Part shown: piece after piece, positions 1 to 5,665 of the stretch
Layout: each line of letters opens with the position of its first letter
Numbering within the stretch: position 1 is the first letter of the stretch
From: Pseudomonadota bacterium
GTDB taxonomy: Bacteria > Pseudomonadota > Alphaproteobacteria > Rhizobiales > Devosiaceae
Assembly (NCBI GenBank): GCA_023390785.1
Contig: JAEWCE010000149.1
Span: 1 to 5,703, forward strand
DNA: 5,703 bases
Direction of reading: 5' to 3'
Position numbers and translations under genes: made by a program
The notes under the pieces: model-generated
The model's database searches: none
The model's input: only the letters and a program-made list of their open reading frames with translations
What the model was told of the DNA's origin: nothing

Positions 1-40
1 CCGCAGGGGAGGGCCCGACTGCCAACTTGCGGGTCGAGGC

Positions 41-1480
41 ATGATCCTCAAACCCTCCACTTCCCATCTCTCCCTCGGCGCCGAGTTCTACGACGAGGTC
101 ACTCCTGCGCAGTTTCCTAACCTCACGCTGCGCTATCGCAACCAGCGGGCGGCGGCCAGCGTCGGGCTCGACACGCTGAGCGACGCGCGCTGGCTCGACC
201 ATTTCGGTCGCTTCGTGCCCATCCCCGGCTCGCTGACGACGCCCTTGGCGCTGCGCTATCACGGCCACCAGTTCCAGGCCTACAACGCCGACCTGGGCGA
301 CGGCCGCGGCTTCCTGTTCGCGCAGCTGCACGACGAGTCCGGGCGCCTGCTGGACCTCGGCACCAAGGGCTCGGGCAAGACGCCGTGGTCGCGCATGGGC
401 GATGGCCGGCTGACGCTGAAGGGCGGCGTGCGCGAGGTGCTGGCGACCGCCATGCTCGAAGCCCTGGGCGTCGACACCTCCAGGAGCCTCAGCCTGATCG
501 AGACCGGCGAAGAGCTCGAGCGCAACGACGAGCCATCGCCGACGCGCGCCAGCGTGCTGGTGCGGCTGAACCATAGCCATGTGCGTATCGGCACCTTCCA
601 GCGCCTCGGCTTTCTCGGTGACACCGGCAACCTGAGCCGCCTGCTCGATTATGCGCTCGCCACCTATTTGCCCGGAGTTGCCGCGCCCGGCGACAATGCG
701 CGGGCCGAAAAGTTCCTGGCGGCCGTGGCCGAGCGTGTGGCGGCGACCGGCGCCGACTGGATCGCCGCGGGCTTCGTGCATGGCGTGCTCAACTCCGATA
801 ACATCAACATCACCGGCGAGAGCTTCGACTACGGTCCCTGGCGCTTCGTGCCGAGCTACGATCCCAATTTCACCGCCGCCTATTTCGATCAGCACGGCCT
901 CTACGCCTTCGGCCGGCAACCCGACGCGCTGGCGTGGAATCTGACGCGGCTGGCCGAAGTGCTGCTGCCGCTCGGCAGCCATGACGGCCTCGAAGCGGCG
1001 CTCAACCGGTTCTGGCCGGCCTTCCAGCGGGCCATGTGGAGCGCCGCTCTACGTCGTCTGGCGCTGGTGCCACGCGGCGACCAGCACGACTCCGACCTGC
1101 TGGTCAAAATCTTCGGCTTCCTGCACGCGAGCCGTATCGGCTACGAGCAATTCTGGTTCGATTGGCGCGGCGGCCTGCTGAGTGCCGAGCGAGCGGCGAA
1201 GAGTCCGGCAGCCGAGGCCTATGCCAGCGAGGCCTTCGCCCCGGTGCGCGAGGCGCTTGCGTCCTACGCGGCGACCGGCAGCGCCAATCTCGAGCATCCG
1301 TATTTCGCCCGCACGGTGCCGCGCACCATGCTCATCGACGAGATGGAGGCGCTGTGGGCGCCCATCGCCGAGCACGACGACTGGAACGACTTCCATCGCG
1401 TGCTGGGCGAGATCGACGAGATGCGGCTGGCCTATGCCGGCGACGCGAAGTCGTCCGCCCGGCCCGCCGCCAGCTCGTAG
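41..1480 (+). CDS. selO: SelO/YdiU-family protein adenylyltransferase (divergent, cysteine-free)
   Basis: This 479-residue protein belongs to the SelO (YdiU, UPF0061) family of kinase-like enzymes. Characterised members transfer AMP from ATP onto Ser, Thr or Tyr of target proteins and act in redox stress. Visible family motifs are YHGHQF (residues 73-78), LGDGR (85-89), TKGSGKTPWSR followed by GDGR (108-123, with K109 at the ATP-contacting Lys position), GFVHGVLNSDN (244-254) and FDYGP (262-266). D253, N254 and D263 match the catalytic and metal-binding positions, so activity is plausible. Length is normal for bacterial SelO. Oddly, it has no cysteine at all and lacks the C-terminal Cys motif of many members; the region after about residue 410 is divergent. 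ATG 41 is the first in-frame start. GAGG at 36-39 is too close to be a good ribosome site, and no in-frame stop precedes the ATG back to the window edge, so an earlier start outside the window is possible. The 3' end overlaps the convergent cyclase gene by 49 bases. The family call is firm; the substrate is unknown. Confidence 0.92.
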   Translation: MILKPSTSHLSLGAEFYDEVTPAQFPNLTLRYRNQRAAASVGLDTLSDARWLDHFGRFVPIPGSLTTPLALRYHGHQFQAYNADLGDGRGFLFAQLHDESGRLLDLGTKGSGKTPWSRMGDGRLTLKGGVREVLATAMLEALGVDTSRSLSLIETGEELERNDEPSPTRASVLVRLNHSHVRIGTFQRLGFLGDTGNLSRLLDYALATYLPGVAAPGDNARAEKFLAAVAERVAATGADWIAAGFVHGVLNSDNINITGESFDYGPWRFVPSYDPNFTAAYFDQHGLYAFGRQPDALAWNLTRLAEVLLPLGSHDGLEAALNRFWPAFQRAMWSAALRRLALVPRGDQHDSDLLVKIFGFLHASRIGYEQFWFDWRGGLLSAERAAKSPAAEAYASEAFAPVREALASYAATGSANLEHPYFARTVPRTMLIDEMEALWAPIAEHDDWNDFHRVLGEIDEMRLAYAGDAKSSARPAASS

Positions 1481-3477
1481 AAGCGAATGAGACGCGGCGC
1501 TACGCCCGCCGCGAGCGCAACGCAGTGCGACAGCTCGCCGGTGCCCGCTAGCCAGTCGGCATGTGCGGCGCTGAGCGCCTTGAAGTCCGGCCGCTGCGCC
1601 AGCGCGGCATCGCCGACGAGGATGTGGATGCGCAGCCGTGCCGACTTGCCCTTGAGGTGCACCGTGCCGGCCTCGAGCCAGGCAAGATCGGGCACGGCCT
1701 GGCGCGTCGCATCGGCGGCCACGATGTCGAAGCCGACGAGCTTGCTCTCGCCTTCGACGCGCGAGGCGACATTGACGGTGTCGCCGATGGCCGAATAGTC
1801 GAAGCGGCTTTCGAGCCCCATATTGCCCACCAGCGCCTCGCCGGTCGAAAGCCCGATGCCGATGGCGATGCTGTCGAGCTGCTCATCGCCGTTGAGCCTC
1901 TCCAGCGTGGCGCGCATGGCAAGCGCCGCCTCGCAGGCGCGCCGCGCGTGATCGGCCACATCGACCGGCGCGTTCCAGAACGCCATGATGGAATCGCCGA
2001 TGAATTTGTCGATGGTGCCTGAGCGCGTGACGATCTCGGCTCCCAGCGCCCCGAATAGCCGGTTGAGCATGCCGAAGGTTTCGGTCGGCGCATGCGCTTC
2101 GGTGAAGCTGGTGAAGCCGCGCATGTCGGCAAACATCACCGTGATCTCGCGCGCTTCGCCGCCGAGCTTGAGCTGGTCGGCGCGCCGCTCGATACGTGCC
2201 AGCAATTGCGGCGACACGTAATAGCCGAAGGCGCGGCGCAGCTCGCGCCGGTCGTGCTCGGTCAGCGAGAACTGCGCGTAGACCATGGCCCCATAGGTGA
2301 GAAGCGCGCCGATGGCGGGGAACGTCGCATCGAGCAGCCAGCCCCTGAGCGCAAAGCCGGCGAAGGCGCCGCCGATCATCGCCGCGATCAGCACCACCGC
2401 CAGCGCCAGCCCGGCGATCGGTCCGAGCCGCAGCACGACGCCGACCAGCAGCGCCCCGGCAATGATGAACACCAGGATCTCGAGCCCCTGCACCCAGTCG
2501 GCGCGGGTGAGGTAGCTGCCCGAGACGATCTGGTCGATCACCGCCGCATGGATGCGCACCCCAGCAAGGGCCGGGCTGAGCGGCGTGGCGTGCAGGTCGA
2601 GCAGGCCGCTGGCCGATGTCCCGACCAGCACGATGCGCCCGGAGATCTGGTCGGCGATCGCATGATAGTCGTCGCCGAGCAGCGCCGCCGCCGAGATCAC
2701 CTCGTGCGGATCGGGCAGCTTGTCGTAGAGAACGATGTCGCCCGAGGGCGTGGTCGGCACGGTGAACGGGCCGAGCTTCAGTGCCTCGAGCGTGCCGTCG
2801 CCGCGCGTGTCGCCCAGCGCCACCAGCGTCGTTATCCCCAGCGCCAGCCGCAGTGTCTCGATGGAGAGGCCCGGATAGAGCTGCGTGCCGTCGCTCCACA
2901 GCAGCGGCACCTCGCGCACCACACCCGCCGAATCGGCGCTATCGAGGCTGAGGCTGCCGAGCCCGGACGCGGCGTCGGCCAGCTGCCTGAGCGGCCCCAC
3001 GGCACCGGGAAGCGCCGGCAGGTTCGGCGTCGGATCGCTGCCGGAAATGGCAAAGCCCCCCTTGGGCGGCGTCGCTAGCGGCGGCGCATTGGGAGCGAGG
3101 GAAAAGCCGAGGACCGTCTTGCCGGCGGCGAGCGCCGCGGCGAACTGCGCATCGTTGTCGCCGCCCAGCCGGTCGGGCTCGGGAAACAGCACGTCGAAGC
3201 CGATCGCGGCGGCGCCGAGCTCCTCGAGCCGCCGGGTGAGCGTCGCGAGCTCGGCGCGCGGCCACGGCCATTGCCCGTATCTGGCCAGCGACGGCTCGTC
3301 GATATCGACCACCCGCACCGGCGCGTCGGCGGCGGCGCGCGGCAGCAGGCGCTGCTCGAAGTCGAAGCCGAGATCGCGGATGGTGGCGACCGGCAGCGGG
3401 TCGGCGAGCCTGAGCAGCGCCAGCAGCGCCACGAGGCAAAGGCCCAGCAAAGTCGGCAACAGCCTGCGACCGATCAT
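1432..3477 (-). CDS. CHASE2-domain class III adenylate cyclase, membrane-bound
   Basis: This 681-residue transmembrane receptor cyclase is predicted to make cAMP from ATP in response to an extracytoplasmic signal. Order of parts: an N-terminal membrane helix (about 6-24); a periplasmic CHASE2 sensor (about 28-325, including VRVVDIDEPSLARYGQWPWPR and GRIVLVGTSASGLLDLHATPL); three membrane helices (about 330-350, 353-377, 383-402); a linker with FGYYVSPQLL (417-426); a class III catalytic domain (about 440-615); and a tail of about 60 residues of unclear role. Catalytic residues appear complete: metal-binding D451 (FADMRGF) and D495 (FIGDSIMAF), purine-specifying K491 and D566 (AIGDTVN), and transition-state N569 and R573. 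The Lys/Asp pair points to ATP rather than GTP. The ATG at 3477 is followed directly by the membrane helix and no alternative start nearby fits, but no Shine-Dalgarno sequence is visible before it. The gene lies 301 bases downstream of the FecR-domain gene on the same strand, so cotranscription is possible but interrupted by repeats. Its 3' end overlaps selO. Confidence 0.95.
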   Translation of the reverse strand: MIGRRLLPTLLGLCLVALLALLRLADPLPVATIRDLGFDFEQRLLPRAAADAPVRVVDIDEPSLARYGQWPWPRAELATLTRRLEELGAAAIGFDVLFPEPDRLGGDNDAQFAAALAAGKTVLGFSLAPNAPPLATPPKGGFAISGSDPTPNLPALPGAVGPLRQLADAASGLGSLSLDSADSAGVVREVPLLWSDGTQLYPGLSIETLRLALGITTLVALGDTRGDGTLEALKLGPFTVPTTPSGDIVLYDKLPDPHEVISAAALLGDDYHAIADQISGRIVLVGTSASGLLDLHATPLSPALAGVRIHAAVIDQIVSGSYLTRADWVQGLEILVFIIAGALLVGVVLRLGPIAGLALAVVLIAAMIGGAFAGFALRGWLLDATFPAIGALLTYGAMVYAQFSLTEHDRRELRRAFGYYVSPQLLARIERRADQLKLGGEAREITVMFADMRGFTSFTEAHAPTETFGMLNRLFGALGAEIVTRSGTIDKFIGDSIMAFWNAPVDVADHARRACEAALAMRATLERLNGDEQLDSIAIGIGLSTGEALVGNMGLESRFDYSAIGDTVNVASRVEGESKLVGFDIVAADATRQAVPDLAWLEAGTVHLKGKSARLRIHILVGDAALAQRPDFKALSAAHADWLAGTGELSHCVALAAGVAPRLIRFYELAAGRADDFASPA

Positions 3478-3490
3478 GCGCTGTTGTAGC

Positions 3491-3536
3491 CGATCAGGTC
3501 CGAGAAGGCGACCGGCGTTCTAGATGCGATCAGGTC
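3491..3536. repeat. 10-base direct repeat upstream of the cyclase start
   Basis: CGATCAGGTC occurs at 3491-3500 and again at 3527-3536, start to start 36 bases. The pair lies 14 to 59 bases before the cyclase ATG, where a regulator could bind, but 36 bases is not a whole number of helical turns and the match may be chance or a small duplication. Confidence 0.35.
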
Positions 3537-3582
3537 GGGCACTGCGGCGCGTGGGGTCCCGCAAATGCTGCACAGACTAGCC

Positions 3583-3631
3583 GGTGGGTGTCGCCCCCAC
3601 CCCCGGCCCCTCCCCGCAGGGGGGAGGGGGG
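3583..3631 (+). repeat. GC-rich two-hairpin intergenic repeat, copy 1
   Basis: The core stem is CCCCTCCCC (3607-3615) pairing with GGGGAGGGG (3621-3629) across a five-base loop. An outer stem is GGTGGG (3583-3588) pairing with CCCACC (3596-3601). From 3594 onward, 35 of 36 bases match the reverse complement of copy 2. Palindromic elements of this type are widespread in intergenic DNA of alphaproteobacteria with high GC; that statement is from general knowledge, not from a search. It can form RNA hairpins in a transcript running from the FecR-domain gene towards the cyclase. Confidence 0.85.
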
Positions 3632-3718
3632 CGATGGAACCGCCGGCACAGGTGTTACGACGTGGCATTCCCCGAGGAACCGGGAGTGATGGAAATCGCG
3701 AAGGCCGCCGCAGTCAGG

Positions 3719-3767
3719 CTCCCCTCCCCCTTGCGGGGAGGGGCCGGGGGTGGGGGCCGCAGCCCCC
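3719..3767 (-). repeat. GC-rich two-hairpin intergenic repeat, copy 2 (inverted)
   Basis: The core stem is CCCCTCCCC (3721-3729) pairing with GGGGAGGGG (3735-3743) around a CTTGC loop. The outer stem is GGGGGC (3752-3757) pairing with GCCCCC (3762-3767) around CGCA. It starts 11 bases past the FecR-domain stop codon, so in that transcript it forms strong hairpins that could terminate transcription or protect the 3' end. There is no T tract after it on the minus strand, so it is not a standard intrinsic terminator. Confidence 0.85.
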
Positions 3768-3778
3768 GGCGAAGCAGG

Positions 3779-4582
3779 TTAGCGCTTGCCCGGCACCGGC
3801 GGCGGAGGCGGCGGCGGGATCCCGATCGGAGTAACCGGAACGGCCTCGGTCGTCGGCGCGCCGAGGCTCGGGGGCGTTGTCGCATCCGGCGGATTGTGCA
3901 GGCACTCATAGGCGCGGGCAAACCAGTACGGCCGGAGCAACGGCGACTGGTTGTCGGCATAGCGGAACTCGCGCTTGAGCTGGGCGCGAAAATCACCGGT
4001 GGTGACCTTGGAGCTGCCCAGCACCGCGGCGCGACTGGTGATCTGCCCCAGCGTGCAGAGGTCGTGCAACGTCGTCCACTTGCTCTCGCCCTTGGCGCGG
4101 AAGATCACCGTGCCGAGGTAGTGCAGGATCATCGTCGAGCCGTCGGCAGGCGACACGAAGACGTCGAACTCGGTGCCGCGCACCCCGATGGTGCCGGTGG
4201 GCGTGTTGAGCTGATAGCTCGACTTGGGGCCGGTGCCGGTGGCGAAGCGGAACGTCCCCGACAGCATGTCGACGGCGAACTTGCCGGCGCTGCCGTCGTT
4301 GCGCAGCAGATAATCGTCGATCTTGAGCGCCGATTGCGGCCCCACCACCAGCTTGGTGTTGTCGGCGAACAGGATCTGCACCTGGCCCTTGGGCCCCGTC
4401 TTGACCAGATCGCCGATGAAGATGTCGGAGCCGACCACCAGCGTGCGCTCGGCGCCGCCGAGATCTGCGGCGGCAGCAGGGTTGACGCCCTTGGCGCTGC
4501 CCGCCGCGGCGTCGGCGAACACCGGGCCCGACAGACCAGCAGCCAGAACGGCCGCGACCACGCCTGCAATCAACCTGCGCAT
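3779..4582 (-). CDS. Secreted FecR-domain protein
   Basis: This 267-residue protein carries a periplasmic FecR-type domain. Residues 1-23 form a classic signal peptide (Arg-Arg n-region, Ala/Val/Leu core, Val-Phe-Ala before the cleavage point). The FecR domain (about 45-155) shows VGSDIFIGD (50-58), LFADNTKLVVGPQSALKID (71-89) and the signature NTPTGTIGVRGTEFDVF (126-142). Cys176 and Cys227 could form a disulfide. The C-terminus is proline-rich, with seven prolines in a row at 256-262. No membrane helix follows the signal peptide, so a soluble periplasmic protein is expected, not the membrane-spanning anti-sigma form, and no ECF sigma factor gene is in view. I chose ATG 4582 over the in-frame TTG at 4594 because a good GAGGG ribosome site sits 5 bases before the ATG and overlaps the TTG. 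The next gene on the strand is the CHASE2 cyclase, which suggests, as inference only, that this protein contributes to sensing by the CHASE2 domain. Domain call firm, role unknown. Confidence 0.92.
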   Translation of the reverse strand: MRRLIAGVVAAVLAAGLSGPVFADAAAGSAKGVNPAAAADLGGAERTLVVGSDIFIGDLVKTGPKGQVQILFADNTKLVVGPQSALKIDDYLLRNDGSAGKFAVDMLSGTFRFATGTGPKSSYQLNTPTGTIGVRGTEFDVFVSPADGSTMILHYLGTVIFRAKGESKWTTLHDLCTLGQITSRAAVLGSSKVTTGDFRAQLKREFRYADNQSPLLRPYWFARAYECLHNPPDATTPPSLGAPTTEAVPVTPIGIPPPPPPPVPGKR

Positions 4583-4587
4583 AGTGA

Positions 4588-4592
4588 CCCTC
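4588..4592 (-). promoter_or_regulatory. Ribosome binding site of the FecR-domain gene
   Basis: On the minus strand GAGGG precedes ATG 4582 with a five-base spacer. It overlaps the alternative in-frame TTG at 4594, so it decides the start in favour of the ATG. Confidence 0.7.
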
Positions 4593-4651
4593 AAGAGCTG
4601 AGCCCGATGGGCGCCCGCGACCTCTCACCCCGCGCCTGAACGGCGGCTGAA

Positions 4652-4681
4652 CGATAGCATTCTAGAGCCCATTGCGTCGAA
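4652..4681 (-). promoter_or_regulatory. Possible sigma-70-type promoter of the FecR-domain gene
   Basis: On the minus strand TTCGAC (4676-4681) and CTATCG (4652-4657) are separated by 18 bases. They resemble the alphaproteobacterial housekeeping pattern of TTGAC with CTAT-type -10 boxes, about 70 bases before the ATG. The match is imperfect and judged by eye only. Confidence 0.3.
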
Positions 4682-4734
4682 TCTTCGGCGCTTGCGCCGC
4701 TCGCGGCTTGCTGCGATGGTCGCTGCGCAATGGG
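4668..4734. repeat. Nested inverted repeats in the divergent intergenic region
   Basis: CCCATTGCG (4668-4676) and CGCAATGGG (4726-4734) are perfect 9-base inverted arms 49 bases apart. Between them lies the dyad CGGCGC-TT-GCGCCG (4686-4699). The left arm falls inside the possible FecR-gene promoter. The structure could be an operator, a cruciform or hairpin, or the trace of a small repeat element. Confidence 0.45.
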
Positions 4735-4782
4735 GACGGTTCCGACCCGCACGCCAGGCGGGCGGGCTTCGGCTGGGGGGCC

Positions 4783-4788
4783 GGAGAG
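4783..4788 (+). promoter_or_regulatory. Ribosome binding site of the DUF3307-type gene
   Basis: GGAGAG sits five bases before ATG 4794 and supports this start over the upstream in-frame ATG at 4692. Confidence 0.65.
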
Positions 4789-4793
4789 CAAGC

Positions 4794-5180
4794 ATGACGG
4801 CGATTTTCTTCGGCCTGCTGATCGGCCTCGAAATCAAGCACTATGTCGCCGATTACTTCATGCAGCCCGGCTGGATGCTGGGCGGCAAGGGCGATCTGCG
4901 CCACCCCGGAGGTTATGTGCACGCCGGTATTCATGCCGGCCTGTCGTTCCTGGTACTGCTCGCCTGTGCCACGCCGCTCTGGCTGGCAGCGAGCCTGCTG
5001 GTCGCCGAATTCGTGGTCCATTACGCGCTGGATTTCGCCAAGATCCACTATTCGAAGGGCGTGCATGTCGACAGCCGGCCGCGGCGCTTCTGGGCCCTGC
5101 ACGGCATCGACCAGCTCACCCACCAGCTCACCTATGCGGCGATGATCTACGTGGTGCTCAGGGCGAAGGGATTGGCGTAA
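4794..5180 (+). CDS. DUF3307-type small membrane protein
   Basis: This 128-residue hydrophobic protein resembles the DUF3307 family of bacterial membrane proteins, whose function is unknown. The family pattern is visible near the N-terminus as HYVADYFMQ (16-24), followed by K32, H43 and H47. Further conserved-looking polar residues inside hydrophobic stretches are E72, H76, D80, H103, D106 and H110. Their spacing could suit metal or proton handling, but that is a guess. Membrane helices are likely at about 2-20, 46-80 (one long or two short) and 108-123. An in-frame ATG lies upstream at 4692, but the added 34 residues are Arg/Ala-rich and overlap an intergenic inverted repeat. ATG 4794 has a GGAGAG ribosome site 5 bases before it and begins exactly at the family homology, so I prefer it. 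The gene is divergent from the FecR-domain gene and convergent with the cNMP-domain gene 20 bases downstream. No functional tie to the neighbours is evident. Confidence 0.78.
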   Translation: MTAIFFGLLIGLEIKHYVADYFMQPGWMLGGKGDLRHPGGYVHAGIHAGLSFLVLLACATPLWLAASLLVAEFVVHYALDFAKIHYSKGVHVDSRPRRFWALHGIDQLTHQLTYAAMIYVVLRAKGLA

Positions 5181-5200
5181 GGCCGGGGCAGGTGGGGGAG

Positions 5201-5665
5201 CTACTTCCGCTTCCGCGCCTTGGGCTCGTCGGGCGACTGCACCAGTTGGGCCAGGATCTTGTCGACGAGGTCGAGATCCTCGCGCCGGCCGGCCGCCTGC
5301 TGCTGCAGGTCCACGAGATACGACGTGGTGTAGTAGAGCCGGCGCGCGAGGAGCGCTGCGAGCTCGAGCGCGATCTCGGCCTGGCTGCCGAGGAACTCGA
5401 TCGGATCATCGATCACATAGGCCTTGACCGTCGACAGCGCCTTGACCGTGGCCGAATACGGCATGTCGAGCAGAACGCTCATTTCACCGAACAGCGAGCC
5501 GGGCTCTTCGATGTAGCTGACCTGCGTGTCCTTGCGCAGCACCTCGACCTGGCCCTCGGCCAGAACGAACAGCTTGCGCTCGTTGCCGCCCTCCGTGATC
5601 AGGATGGCGCCCGACTTGAACGTCTCGGCCTTGCGGCCCTTGCAGTAGTCTAGAATATCCGGCAT
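5201..5665 (-). CDS. Stand-alone cyclic-nucleotide-binding (cNMP) domain protein
   Basis: This 154-residue cytosolic protein consists mainly of one CAP/PKA-type cyclic-nucleotide-binding domain (about 12-95). Visible landmarks are the early barrel strands (FKSGAILITEGG, 16-27; LFVLAEGQVEVL, 32-43) and the phosphate-binding cassette GSLFGEMSVLL followed by PYSATVKAL (56-77). The cassette keeps the ribose-contacting Glu (E61), but the Arg normally contacting the cyclic phosphate is Tyr (Y70). A helical region (about 96-145) follows and the tail is basic. There is no DNA-binding helix-turn-helix, so it is not a Crp/Fnr transcription factor. It more likely acts through protein contacts or as a localisation module. 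ATG 5665 has a GGGAG ribosome site at 5676-5680, 10 bases before it. The domain fits a cAMP reader near the CHASE2 cyclase, but the two are separated by a plus-strand gene and the altered cassette makes cAMP binding uncertain. The 3' end lies 20 bases from the convergent DUF3307 gene. Confidence 0.92.
   Translation of the reverse strand: MPDILDYCKGRKAETFKSGAILITEGGNERKLFVLAEGQVEVLRKDTQVSYIEEPGSLFGEMSVLLDMPYSATVKALSTVKAYVIDDPIEFLGSQAEIALELAALLARRLYYTTSYLVDLQQQAAGRREDLDLVDKILAQLVQSPDEPKARKRK

Larger units (their letters stand above)
3478..3778. other. Gene-free region with paired GC-rich repeats between the FecR and cyclase genes
   Basis: This 301-base stretch separates the FecR-domain gene stop from the cyclase start. 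It holds two inverted copies of a two-hairpin GC-rich repeat (3583-3631 and 3719-3767) with 87 bases between them, and a 10-base direct repeat closer to the cyclase start (3491-3500, 3527-3536). I see no convincing protein-coding gene and no clear sigma-70-type promoter for the cyclase. Short reading frames here run through the repeats and encode Pro/Gly/Arg-rich peptides typical of spurious calls. Confidence 0.8.

Noticed and set aside
1883..2899. A 338-codon minus-strand frame inside the cyclase gene.
   Set aside because: It is a same-strand frame-shifted shadow of the cyclase, Arg/Ala-rich, and the real frame is intact without a frameshift.
2092..3078. A 328-codon plus-strand reading frame opposite the cyclase.
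   Set aside because: It is the complement of well-conserved CHASE2 and cyclase coding sequence and its translation is Arg/Gln/His-rich with no domain.
3474..3668. A 64-codon minus-strand reading frame whose stop overlaps the cyclase ATG as ATGA, suggesting translational coupling.
   Set aside because: It runs through repeat copy 1, gives a Pro/Gly/Arg-rich peptide typical of spurious calls from this repeat, and has no recognisable domain.
3719..3767. Repeat copy 2 as a standard intrinsic terminator of the FecR-domain gene.
   Set aside because: The stems are strong but no T tract follows on the minus strand, and a matching copy exists at 3583-3631, so a repeat element explains it better.
4583..4594. 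The in-frame TTG start of the FecR-domain protein.
   Set aside because: The TTG overlaps the ribosome site that serves the ATG at 4582, and it would add four residues in front of a normal signal peptide.
3584..4639. A 351-codon plus-strand reading frame opposite the FecR-domain gene.
   Set aside because: It is antisense to a gene with a clear signal peptide and FecR signature, is extremely Arg/Ala/Gly-rich, and begins inside a repeat; long antisense frames are expected at this GC content.
4692..4793. An N-terminal extension of 34 residues for the DUF3307-type protein.
   Set aside because: The extension is Arg/Ala/Gly-rich, overlaps an intergenic inverted repeat, and the ribosome site and homology both begin at 4794.
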